The notes below the pieces were generated by a model. It saw only the letters and a list, made by a program, of their open reading frames with translations. It was not told the origin of the DNA and searched no databases. From the NCBI RefSeq assembly GCF_014595945.1, contig NZ_JABXWU010000001.1, forward strand, positions 434,001 through 498,000: a stretch of 64,000 nucleotides of DNA, in the 5' to 3' direction. Below, one piece after another: positions 8,028 to 15,795 of the stretch. The stretch's first letter is position 1. Every line of letters starts with the position of its first letter. Both the position numbers and the translations under genes were made by a program. Origin of the DNA: Alkalibacillus aidingensis. GTDB taxonomy: Bacteria > Bacillota > Bacilli > Bacillales > Alkalibacillaceae.

Positions 8028-8093
8028 GTGGCACAACCTGCATGGATGATTACATTAAATGTGCAACAACCTGCATGGATTATCACATTACTA
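8028..8093 (+). repeat. 33-bp tandem duplication at the start of subunit II
   Basis: Codons 1–11 (encoding V/M-AQPAWMITLN) and 12–22 (VQQPAWIITLL) are two copies of one 33-bp unit with a few substitutions. Both units begin with GTG, but only the first has a ribosome binding site, so the duplication lengthens the region before the first membrane helix by 11 residues. Confidence 0.85.
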
Positions 8094-8576
8094 GTCAGTT
8101 CTCTAGTGTTTATTGTCTTTTGGTTTATTTTGAAAAACTCTAAAGATCGGGAAGAAGATTACGATGGGATTAAGAAAAAAGGATTCAAGATACGAAATGT
8201 CTACTTTGTGATTCTTTTTTCAGTACTCTTAGGAGCTACATTCTATACTATAACAGATTTGCCTTATGACCGGCCTCCTGAATTTGTCAATGCAACTGAA
8301 GTTGAAGTTGAAGCCTTACAATTCGGTTGGGATTTTTCACAAGAGGAGTTTGAGGTTGGAGAAAAATACGCATTTCATGTCACCAGCCAGGATGTGAACC
8401 ATGGAATCGGGTTTTATGATGAAGACATGATGCTACTTACGCAAACTCAGGCGATGCCAGATTATACTAACACGGTCTATGTGGAATTTGAAGAGCCAGG
8501 TACGTACCAAATTTTATGTTTAGAGTACTGTGGTGCGGCTCACCACCTAATGATTCATGAGATTGAAGTCAAATAA
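8028..8576 (+). CDS. CuA-containing subunit II of a B-family heme-copper reductase
   Basis: A 182-residue protein with two membrane helices (about residues 15–36 and 57–75) and an extracytoplasmic cupredoxin domain. The CuA site is complete: H125 (DVNHGIGFY), then C164-x3-C168-x3-H172-x2-M175 (LCLEYCGAAHHLM). It would accept electrons from cytochrome c and pass them to subunit I. The start is GTG behind AAAAGGAGGAATCGAAT; an ATG two bases upstream is out of frame and stops after seven codons. The first 22 codons are a tandem duplication (separate entry). It lies 15 bp after ctaA and 21 bp before subunit I. Confidence 0.85.
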   Translation: MAQPAWMITLNVQQPAWIITLLVSSLVFIVFWFILKNSKDREEDYDGIKKKGFKIRNVYFVILFSVLLGATFYTITDLPYDRPPEFVNATEVEVEALQFGWDFSQEEFEVGEKYAFHVTSQDVNHGIGFYDEDMMLLTQTQAMPDYTNTVYVEFEEPGTYQILCLEYCGAAHHLMIHEIEVK

Positions 8577-8597
8577 CTTAAAAGGGGTTGAAATCAT

Positions 8598-10082
8598 ATG
8601 GACAATCCACTTGTCAAAATAAATCCAATGACCAAACGATTGGTCACATTTCCAGTCTTAATGAGTGGTCTTTTCATCTTTTTAATGATGGCTTTTGGAG
8701 TTATCATGTTATTAAATCAAGCTAATATGATCCAAATTAATATGGGAATGTTTTATCAACTTATGACCATACATGGTACTGGAATGATTGGTTTTGCTGC
8801 CTTAGGTGCTGCCGGGATTATGTGGTATTTTCTAAGTCAGTATGTTGAATTGAACCGTCGTGTATTTCAAATCAATCTTATTCTATTTTTGCTCGGTGTT
8901 GTTAGTGTATTAGTAGGAATATTTAAATATGATTTTGCTGGAGGATGGACTTTCTTATATCCACTACCGGCTATGTCTGGTGGTATGTGGGCTGAAGCAG
9001 GAGCAACCCTTTACCTAGGAGGAATGCTTCTGATTGGATGTGGTTTCCTATTATTATTTCTAGAAGTTTCCCGTGCGATCATTTCTAAGTATGGAAGCTT
9101 TGCACAATCACTGGGTTGGCCCCACATTTTTGGATTAAGGAAAGAGGAAGATGCGCCACCTCCTACAGTTGTAGCGAGCACAATGGTTTCAATTGTTAAT
9201 ATTACAGCTCTAATTGCCGGCGCAGCAATATTAGTAATGAGTTTAATCAACTTATACAATCCTTCTTTTACGATTGATCCGTTATTAGCTAAGAATCTTA
9301 TTTATGCATTTGGTCATATTTTTGCGAACTCAATTATCTATATGGGCGTTATACTTGTCTATGAAATGTTACCTAGATATACAGGTAGACCATGGAAGTC
9401 TTATAAAATCTTTTTAATCGCTTGGACGCTATCAACTATTTTCACGATTATCATTTATCCACACCATCTATTAATGGATTTTGTCATGCCAAATTGGATG
9501 TTAATTATCGGTCAAGTTTTATCATATATGAACGGACTTCCCGTACTAATTGTTACGGCTTATGGAGCTTTAATGATTGTTTATCGCTCAGGTATTAAGT
9601 GGGATGTGACATCAAGTTTTATTATGTTATCTATGTTTGGCTGGGTGATTGGGGTTATTCCAGCTATCATAGATGCTACGATTATTGTAAACCAGGTTAT
9701 GCACAATACTCAGTGGGTTCCAGGACATTTCCATTTATACATGGGTATTGGGGCAACCGCGATGATTATCGGTTTTATGTTTTACCTAACGAAGTTTGAT
9801 GCGAATCGGACAGATCAGGAAATTGATCGAGCTAGTTTTTGGTCATTTATCATCGGGATCCTTGGCCTCTCAGCATCCTTCCTCTATTCTGGTCAAATAA
9901 GCACCCCTAGAAGATGGGCTGAGCATGTACCAGAGTGGATTGCACCAAATATAATTGGCGTCATTTTCGGTACGATAGCTACTTTGGCGATGCTAGTTTT
10001 CGTATTTCGGTTCATTGTCATCAGTCATAAAATTGGTAAATCAGAAACTAGCTTTGATGAGTCAACTAGGAAGATCTCATGA
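8598..10082 (+). CDS. B-family heme-copper subunit I, probable nitric oxide reductase
   Basis: A 494-residue, 12-helix membrane protein. The metal ligands are complete: low-spin heme H59 and H379, high-spin heme H377 (WVPGHFHL), CuB H240 (FGH) and H289/H290 (YPHH). The 49-residue spacing H240–H289 equals that of Thermus ba3 oxidase and WVPGHFHL is a B-family signature. Four residues after H240, where oxidases have the cross-linked Tyr (HPxVY), this protein has Asn (HIFAN, N244). Loss of that Tyr is known from NO-reducing members of the superfamily, so NO reduction to N2O is inferred rather than O2 reduction. Of the ba3 K-channel tyrosines the first is Val and the second is kept (Y255). Overlap with sco is 4 bp. 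Confidence 0.8.
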   Translation: MDNPLVKINPMTKRLVTFPVLMSGLFIFLMMAFGVIMLLNQANMIQINMGMFYQLMTIHGTGMIGFAALGAAGIMWYFLSQYVELNRRVFQINLILFLLGVVSVLVGIFKYDFAGGWTFLYPLPAMSGGMWAEAGATLYLGGMLLIGCGFLLLFLEVSRAIISKYGSFAQSLGWPHIFGLRKEEDAPPPTVVASTMVSIVNITALIAGAAILVMSLINLYNPSFTIDPLLAKNLIYAFGHIFANSIIYMGVILVYEMLPRYTGRPWKSYKIFLIAWTLSTIFTIIIYPHHLLMDFVMPNWMLIIGQVLSYMNGLPVLIVTAYGALMIVYRSGIKWDVTSSFIMLSMFGWVIGVIPAIIDATIIVNQVMHNTQWVPGHFHLYMGIGATAMIIGFMFYLTKFDANRTDQEIDRASFWSFIIGILGLSASFLYSGQISTPRRWAEHVPEWIAPNIIGVIFGTIATLAMLVFVFRFIVISHKIGKSETSFDESTRKIS

Positions 10083-10687
10083 GCAAAAAGGAAGGCAAAT
10101 TATCTTTTATCATTGTGGTTATTGGCCTGACTATTCTCTTCATAGCAACTGATTCTTTTCAAGCCTTTACGGCCGAACAAGCTAGAAGAGTTCAAATAGA
10201 AAAGACTCAGCCACAACTTAAAGATGTGACTTTTGAGGATAGTGAATCAGAAACATTCAGGTTAGGCGAGAGCGAAGATGTTTATACAATTGTAACATTT
10301 ATATACACTAGATGTGGTGATATTTGCCCTGCCATATCGATGAATTTTCGGGATTTATATGAAGACATTCCAAGTGAATTTCTAGACGAAAAGCTCCAGT
10401 TACTAACGGTAAGCTTTGACCCTGAATATGATACGCCTGATCAGTTGACTATGTATCAACAATCGATCGGTGCAGATGGTGAAACATGGAGAATTGTCCG
10501 TATTGAAGATCAACAAGAGCTTCAACAGTTTCTCAATCAAGCAGGTGTCATTGTCATACCTAACGAAGAAGGTGGATTCGCTCATAATGCGGCTTTTTAC
10601 CTTATAGACCCTAATGGACGTCTAATTAACATTTTTGATTATGACCAGCCTGAAAGTGTTGTAAATCATTTAGAGAAGATCTTTTAA
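10079..10687 (+). CDS. SCO1/SenC-family copper chaperone
   Basis: A 202-residue thioredoxin-fold protein anchored by one N-terminal helix (residues 9–23), with the domain outside the membrane. The copper site is C79-x3-C83 (YTRCGDICP) plus H169 (GGFAHNAAF), as in SCO/YpmQ proteins that load or reduce the CuA centre. Its start overlaps the subunit I stop (ATGA), so translation is coupled. This supports assembly of the CuA site of the upstream subunit II. Confidence 0.88.
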   Translation: MSKKEGKLSFIIVVIGLTILFIATDSFQAFTAEQARRVQIEKTQPQLKDVTFEDSESETFRLGESEDVYTIVTFIYTRCGDICPAISMNFRDLYEDIPSEFLDEKLQLLTVSFDPEYDTPDQLTMYQQSIGADGETWRIVRIEDQQELQQFLNQAGVIVIPNEEGGFAHNAAFYLIDPNGRLINIFDYDQPESVVNHLEKIF

Positions 10688-10701
10688 AGGGTGCAGAGAA
10701 T

Positions 10702-11286
10702 ATGAAAACGATCAAGTTTCTGTTATACAGCATAACCTTATTTCTTATTTTAACCATCTCACCTGTCAGTCAATTTCTAGAGTCAAGCATGGTCGGACTC
10801 ATGCTTATTCAAATACCTGGCTTGACTCTAAGTGGATATTGGTTAGGTAAATGGTTAAAGATGAATCATTTAGTTATTTTTAAGTCTTACAATCATTCAG
10901 GTATTCCCGGAATCTTGATTGCTATCTTCACTAGTATTTATTGGATTCTACCAAGAATGGTTGATGGTGCATTAACAGAACCAATCTTGATGGTAGCCAA
11001 ATATATAACCATTCCTATCCTAATAGGCTTACCTATTGCATGGAGTTGGAAATCACTTCATAGTGTAGCGAAATGGTTTATTATCACTAATGGGATCTCA
11101 ATGCTTTTTGTAATGGGATGGCTTTATCTTAATACGAATATTCGTGTCTGTAACAACTTTCTGATCTCACAGCAACAACTATTAGGAAATATTTTATTTT
11201 ATGGATCCATTAGTATCTTTTTAATTCTTGTTTTATTTGCATTCATGGGCCCAGCTCAATTGAGTCGTGAGAAACCTCAACTCTAG
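10702..11286 (+). CDS. Unrecognised membrane protein, last gene of the NO reductase-like operon
   Basis: A 194-residue protein with about five or six membrane helices (LLYSITLFLILTISP, SGIPGILIAIFTSIYW, YITIPILIGLPIAW, ISMLFVMGWLYL and a last one near residues 160–183). It contains a few conserved-looking polar spots (QIPGLTLSGYWLGKW, NIRVCNNFLISQQQ). It starts 14 bp after sco and ends in the operon terminator. I cannot assign a family. Its position suggests an assembly factor or accessory subunit of the heme-copper enzyme, which is inference from context only. Confidence 0.65.
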   Translation: MKTIKFLLYSITLFLILTISPVSQFLESSMVGLMLIQIPGLTLSGYWLGKWLKMNHLVIFKSYNHSGIPGILIAIFTSIYWILPRMVDGALTEPILMVAKYITIPILIGLPIAWSWKSLHSVAKWFIITNGISMLFVMGWLYLNTNIRVCNNFLISQQQLLGNILFYGSISIFLILVLFAFMGPAQLSREKPQL

Positions 11287-11300
11287 GGTTGAGGTTTTCT
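11272..11300 (+). terminator. Terminator of the NO reductase-like operon
   Basis: A perfect 10-bp stem AAACCTCAAC / GTTGAGGTTT, with loop TCTAGG carrying the stop codon of the last gene, is followed by a short T-rich run. Confidence 0.85.
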
Positions 11301-11399
11301 TATGCTTAATGTGATCCAAATTTTCACACTTAGACAACTTACCAAAATGCCTTTTTATGTCATATACATAGGATGATGACTAAAAGGAGGTAATTCGTT

Positions 11400-12341
11400 T
11401 TGAATGATGAAGCAATAAGGCATTTTATAGAAGAGTTGGATGAGTGGATTTCAGAGTTAGAAGACAAATGGTCTCGCTTCTTAGCTTCACACGAGGGTGA
11501 TCTGCGGGAACAAGATGAATGTGTTTCTTTTAACCAATTGCTACAATCCGTAATCCTACAGATTGATGATCTAAAAGCCAATCCAGAGACTATTACCAGT
11601 CAGACAGCGCGAGAATTACAAAGTCAAGCATCTGAACTTTTTGGGCGCTGGAATAAACTGATCCATACTCAACCTTTGAAAGAATCATCCAATAATAATA
11701 AGAATGAGGCTCGCTCTGTTCCAATCGGTGGCCATGAACTTCCTCCCCTTCCCTATGACTATGATTCTCTTGAGCCACATATAAGTGGACGGATTATGCG
11801 TCTACATCATCAGGACCATCACCAAAGCTATGTCGATGGGTTAAATAAAGCCGAAAAGGAAATGCAAAAAGCCCGTAAGAAAAACGACTTTGATTTAATT
11901 AAACATTGGGAACGTGAAGCAGCCTTCAACGGAGCTGGTCACTACCTTCACACTATTTTCTGGAATGTCATGTCTCCAGATGGTGGTGGTGAGCCAGGTG
12001 GGGAATTGTTAGATGAATTTAACCAATCATTCGGTAGCTTTGACGCCTTTAAGAACCATTTTACCGAAGCAGCCAATCATGTTGAAGGAGTTGGTTGGGC
12101 GATATTGGTATGGGCACCACGATCTCATCGCCTTGAAATTCTACAGGCAGAAAAACACCAAAACCTTTCCCAATGGGACGTCATCCCTTTATTAGTTTTA
12201 GACGTCTGGGAGCACGCATACTATTTACAGTATGAAAATAAGCGTGGAGACTATGTAGATAACTGGTGGAATGTGGTTAATTGGGATGAGGTTGAAAAGA
12301 GATATTTAGCAGCAAAGGATGTTAAATGGAAGGCCTATTAA
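11400..12341 (+). CDS. sodF: Fe/Mn superoxide dismutase with N-terminal extension (SodF-like)
   Basis: A 313-residue protein. The first 110 residues are a charged helical region (EELDEWISELEDKW) absent from classic SOD. The rest is a Fe/Mn SOD with metal ligands in LHHQDHHQSYVDG (His), GHYLHTIFW (His) and LVLDVWEHAYYLQY (Asp, His). This layout matches B. subtilis SodF. It starts at TTG, 9 nt behind AAAAGGAGG; no ATG is nearby. It dismutates superoxide in the cytoplasm. The metal cannot be read from sequence with certainty. Confidence 0.88.
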   Translation: MNDEAIRHFIEELDEWISELEDKWSRFLASHEGDLREQDECVSFNQLLQSVILQIDDLKANPETITSQTARELQSQASELFGRWNKLIHTQPLKESSNNNKNEARSVPIGGHELPPLPYDYDSLEPHISGRIMRLHHQDHHQSYVDGLNKAEKEMQKARKKNDFDLIKHWEREAAFNGAGHYLHTIFWNVMSPDGGGEPGGELLDEFNQSFGSFDAFKNHFTEAANHVEGVGWAILVWAPRSHRLEILQAEKHQNLSQWDVIPLLVLDVWEHAYYLQYENKRGDYVDNWWNVVNWDEVEKRYLAAKDVKWKAY

Positions 12342-12356
12342 CTTATTAATCAGTAA

Positions 12357-12395
12357 AAGGCTGGGACTAAATAGCAATAAATAGGTCCCAGCCTT
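12357..12395. terminator. Terminator between convergent genes
   Basis: A 12-bp stem AAGGCTGGGACT / GGTCCCAGCCTT with one G·T pair and a 15-nt loop. Convergent genes end on both sides. Confidence 0.85.
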
Positions 12396-12413
12396 AATTA
12401 ATTTCGACCACCC

Positions 12414-13505
12414 TTAACTTGACATTGGAACTTGGTCAAGTACTCGGCCTTCTATTCGTTCAAAAATATCATCAAGACTTCGCCCGGTTATCGTTAAGCC
12501 ATGATTCTTAAGTCCAATAATTGCTCGTGATGGGTCTTCTTCATTCCTAATTAAATCTGCTACTGTTTCGGCTAGCTGAATGGTTCCACAAGGGTAATTG
12601 ATTTCGGTCGCTTGTATACCTTCAATCCAAGCATGAATATGAACAATTGCTCCGACATCAGGGTGTTCTTTATAAATCATCCAGTGCTCAATCGCATCTA
12701 CAGAAGCCCGTTTCGGCGCCACATTAGGTGGAATGCTAATCTCCATGGCATTCTTCTCTTTATTAAATCCTTTAATATATAGCATGTCTTTGCCAATTTC
12801 TTTCATGTTAGCTTTATTAATTCCACTTGCGCTCATCCAAAAGCTACTTTCATCGTGTCTTGTGCTAAGGTTTCCATAACTAAGGCCACCGATACCATAT
12901 AACTTCTTAAGATGTCTCATATCACGCTTAGATAAGTACTTCTCTAATGGAAATGGTGCAGGGAGTAGGTTCATCTCATCTAATCTTTTGCCTGAAAAAG
13001 CTAACCTTTCCGTAGCTTCGTTTCCATTCCATAACTCTTCATCAAGATCTTCGTTAAACTCATTGTTAATAACGAGTTGTGATGAGGCAACTGGTTCTAA
13101 CCTTTTGTACACTTTATTGAAGAATTCCTCTTCTTCACCTTTCTGATAGCCTATATTATAAAAGCCTTGCTCTGGTGTAACAAAATATACTTCAATACGT
13201 CTACCATCATTAACAATATATAATAAATGGTTTGCCAATGAACGAATCAGATAAGGGTAGGCTGATTGGAATGTGTTTGTTGGTTTTTCATTTTTCTCCA
13301 TCACTGAAATCACAAATGTTGCTTGCGCTTGTCTTCTAAAAGGTCTTGGTTTCTCTGGGTCAAGAACATTAAAAACCACTCTTAAATCATCTTCTGATGA
13401 ATCACAGAATTCATAATCTCTTTGAGAAAATTGCTTTTTCAACCCTTCCGTAAACCATGTTAAAAAGTCACTTCTTTCGGCTCCAGTAATTGTAAAGCGT
13501 TTCAT
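12414..13505 (-). CDS. Class II aldolase/adducin-family protein with unknown N-terminal domain
   Basis: A 363-residue protein. Residues 1–160 are an unrecognised domain (RPFRRQAQATFVISV). The C-terminal half is a class II aldolase/adducin domain with YGNLSTR, a phosphate-binding ASGINKANM-like segment, a zinc-type H-x-H (IVHIHAW) and a third His in GLKNHGLTITG. Such domains cleave or epimerise sugar phosphates. It is the second gene of a pair with the upstream MDR dehydrogenase (14-bp gap, good AAGGAGGAATAAAAC site), so sugar or polyol catabolism is plausible. The substrate is unknown. Confidence 0.75.
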   Translation of the reverse strand: MKRFTITGAERSDFLTWFTEGLKKQFSQRDYEFCDSSEDDLRVVFNVLDPEKPRPFRRQAQATFVISVMEKNEKPTNTFQSAYPYLIRSLANHLLYIVNDGRRIEVYFVTPEQGFYNIGYQKGEEEEFFNKVYKRLEPVASSQLVINNEFNEDLDEELWNGNEATERLAFSGKRLDEMNLLPAPFPLEKYLSKRDMRHLKKLYGIGGLSYGNLSTRHDESSFWMSASGINKANMKEIGKDMLYIKGFNKEKNAMEISIPPNVAPKRASVDAIEHWMIYKEHPDVGAIVHIHAWIEGIQATEINYPCGTIQLAETVADLIRNEEDPSRAIIGLKNHGLTITGRSLDDIFERIEGRVLDQVPMSS

Positions 13506-13519
13506 GTTTTATTCCTCCT

Positions 13520-14749
13520 TCATGTCTTTGGTTCAAACACTACTTTTAGTGCAGAATGGTTCCCCTTGTTAGTGGCGGTTTGAAGAGCATGTCTATATTT
13601 TTCTAGAGGGTATCTATGGGTAACTAATGGTGATAAGTCCACTTTTCCTTGCTTCATTAAATCAATAGCTATGTCAAACGTCCTTCGCTGTTCCCCTTTG
13701 TATTCCTCAGTGCTATAAGCAAAGCATCCCTTGATATCCAATTCATTCAACCATACATTAGTCCAGTCAATCCCATCCATAATGCCAGCTAAACCGAGCA
13801 AGACAACTTCCCCACCATTTTTAGTAAAACGTAGAGAATCATGGATACTTTTCTTCCTACCGACGCATTCAAACACCTGATCAGCTCCACCTTGAATGAC
13901 TGTTGGTCCGAAAATTGGTTTTAAAATTTTGGCATTTAGTGATTCTGCCAAATTCTGTTCATAGCTCGATCTTCTTAATGGGATGACTTGATCAGCGCCA
14001 AAATTATCGGCTAATTGGGCTTGTATGTCATGTTTAACTAGGGCTACTATTTTACAAGGAATTTCCAAAGCCCTAATCGCAGCTATTACACAGATGCCTA
14101 TGACTCCTCCACCGATCACTAATACCGTATCACCTGACTGAGGTGGATTTCTCATCACACTATGTAACGCGCAGCTAAAGGGTTCAACCATCACACCGTT
14201 TAAATCCGTGACACTCTCTGGTAACTTAAAAACTTGACTCTTGTGGGCAACTACTCTAGAACTCCAGCCTCCACCAGTATCACGACAAGAACCTATGAGA
14301 AGACCAGGTGAGATTTCTCCGTCTGCTTTATGAATGCATAAACTATAGTTACCATTACGACATTCAGAGCACATATCTTTAATCCCTCTTTGTTCACACG
14401 ATAAGATTGGGTCGATCACTACTCGATCACCAATATTTAAATGCTCTGTTTCCTTCCCTATTTCAGTGATTTCACCTACAATTTCATGACCTATAGTAAA
14501 TGGGAATGATGCAAATGGTGACGTAGCAGGACTGTCATTTAATGATAGTAAATTTAAATCACTACCACAGATTCCACCATATTTCACTTTTACTTTGACC
14601 CATTTACCATTTGGTAGCTTTGGCTCTCTTTGTTCCCCAAATCGAAGACACGACGTTTTTGAATTCCAGTAAAGTGATGGCCAAAACCTCCCTGCTACTT
14701 TACTAATTAAATAACGTGATAACTTATAATCAAACTGTAACTCCTTCAT
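13520..14749 (-). CDS. Zinc-dependent MDR alcohol/sugar dehydrogenase
   Basis: A 409-residue medium-chain dehydrogenase. A non-standard N-terminal stretch of about 50 residues precedes the GroES-like domain, with catalytic zinc ligands C (GGICGSD) and H-E (GHEIVGE). The structural zinc loop is altered: cysteines appear in SCEQRGIKDMCSECRNGNYSLC. The NAD-binding Gly motif is VLVIGGGVIGICVIAA. The start at ATG 14749 has AGGTGA upstream; GTG three bases earlier is possible. First gene of an operon with the class II aldolase-like gene; the two probably act on one carbohydrate-type substrate. Confidence 0.8.
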   Translation of the reverse strand: MKELQFDYKLSRYLISKVAGRFWPSLYWNSKTSCLRFGEQREPKLPNGKWVKVKVKYGGICGSDLNLLSLNDSPATSPFASFPFTIGHEIVGEITEIGKETEHLNIGDRVVIDPILSCEQRGIKDMCSECRNGNYSLCIHKADGEISPGLLIGSCRDTGGGWSSRVVAHKSQVFKLPESVTDLNGVMVEPFSCALHSVMRNPPQSGDTVLVIGGGVIGICVIAAIRALEIPCKIVALVKHDIQAQLADNFGADQVIPLRRSSYEQNLAESLNAKILKPIFGPTVIQGGADQVFECVGRKKSIHDSLRFTKNGGEVVLLGLAGIMDGIDWTNVWLNELDIKGCFAYSTEEYKGEQRRTFDIAIDLMKQGKVDLSPLVTHRYPLEKYRHALQTATNKGNHSALKVVFEPKT

Positions 14750-14866
14750 CACACATCACCTGACCCTTCCAGTCTATAAAACGACTAATTATATTATGTC
14801 CACCAACACGTTGGATTAACCACAAATTTCCAAAATCCGTAAGAAAGGGTGTTATGATTTTAGTTC

Positions 14867-14971
14867 TTACTTGTTATTCTGCTCTTTTAACGCCTCTTCA
14901 TAATCGAATTCAACAAGGGCAATAATCATCTTCTCAATTTCCTCAAAAAAATTTTTAATCATTTTAACCAT
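14867..14971 (-). CDS. Small hypothetical protein (34 aa)
   Basis: The ORF MVKMIKNFFEEIEKMIIALV… ends FDYEEALKEQNNK. It sits behind a near-perfect AAGGAGGT site (14981–14988); the start is ATG 14971 or the adjacent TTG 14974. The product would form one amphipathic helix with an acidic tail. It has its own 395-bp intergenic region between two unrelated genes. The strong ribosome binding site is the main evidence that it is real. Function is unknown. Confidence 0.55.
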   Translation of the reverse strand: MVKMIKNFFEEIEKMIIALVEFDYEEALKEQNNK

Positions 14972-15147
14972 CAAACCGTTACCTCCTTCCTTACCCTATG
15001 CGTCTATATTTACTTGTAGTTTTCGCTTAAACAGGGCATTTATGCAAAAAGAGTCGGTAAATATTCATACAATATGAATTTATTAACCATACTAGGCAGG
15101 GAGGAATAATTATAGAACAAAGACCTAAAAAGAATGGTGGATTCGTC

Positions 15148-15771
15148 ATGCTATATCATTTATTAAAGACACTTGCCAAAGTATGGATTCGTACTAAATT
15201 CAAAGTGGAGGTAGAAGGAAAAGAGAACATTCCAAGTCATGACCGGTTTATTCTTGCAGCTAACCATCTAAGCAATTATGACGCCATTGTTTTAACATGT
15301 GTGTTAAATAAAAGAATTTATTATTTAGCTAAGATTGAGTTGTTTAAAAACAAGCTTTGTCACTGGTTTTTCTCATTAGTAAAAGCCATCCCGGTCGATC
15401 GCAAAAGTGGGCAAGTGATTAGACCGATCAGAGCAGCATTAAGAGTAATTGAAAATGGAGAGACTTTCGGGATATTTCCAGAGGGAACAAGATGCAAGAA
15501 TAAACAGAATGTCAAACCTAAAAAAGGAGTTGCTTTTCTCGCGTTAAAAAGTCAGACCCCCGTTTTACCGGTTTCTATTGTTTATGATGAGGAAGTAAAA
15601 TTTAGAAAACGGGTCAGAGTGGTCATTGCCCCAACCCTTATACACCCTAGTGAGCTACCAACTGACTACGAAAAGGGAGCTAATCAAATTATGGAGCAAG
15701 TCCGAGAGTTAAAAACCAAGGAAAAGACAGTTCCTGAAACTAACTTAGTTAATAAATTATCAAACCCATAA
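15148..15771 (+). CDS. 1-acyl-glycerol-3-phosphate acyltransferase family (PlsC-like)
   Basis: A 207-residue membrane-associated acyltransferase with the catalytic NH-x4-D motif (AANHLSNYDAI, about residue 50), FPEGTR (GIFPEGTRC) and VPVDR/FLAL motifs. It would transfer an acyl chain to lysophosphatidate or a related glycerolipid. The start needs care: ATG 15148 has only a weak GGTGG site, while a strong GGGAGG (15099–15104) lies 4–7 nt before in-frame ATT (15109) and ATA (15112), which would add 12–13 residues. A diacylglycerol-kinase-like gene follows at once. Confidence 0.85.
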   Translation: MLYHLLKTLAKVWIRTKFKVEVEGKENIPSHDRFILAANHLSNYDAIVLTCVLNKRIYYLAKIELFKNKLCHWFFSLVKAIPVDRKSGQVIRPIRAALRVIENGETFGIFPEGTRCKNKQNVKPKKGVAFLALKSQTPVLPVSIVYDEEVKFRKRVRVVIAPTLIHPSELPTDYEKGANQIMEQVRELKTKEKTVPETNLVNKLSNP

Positions 15772-15795
15772 GATGGTTTTAAGGAGGTGGAAAAC

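Noticed and set aside
11400-12341. Possible fusion of two genes in the 313-residue SOD
   Set aside because: The N-terminal extension is a known feature of SodF in Bacillus, so it is not an unusual fusion.
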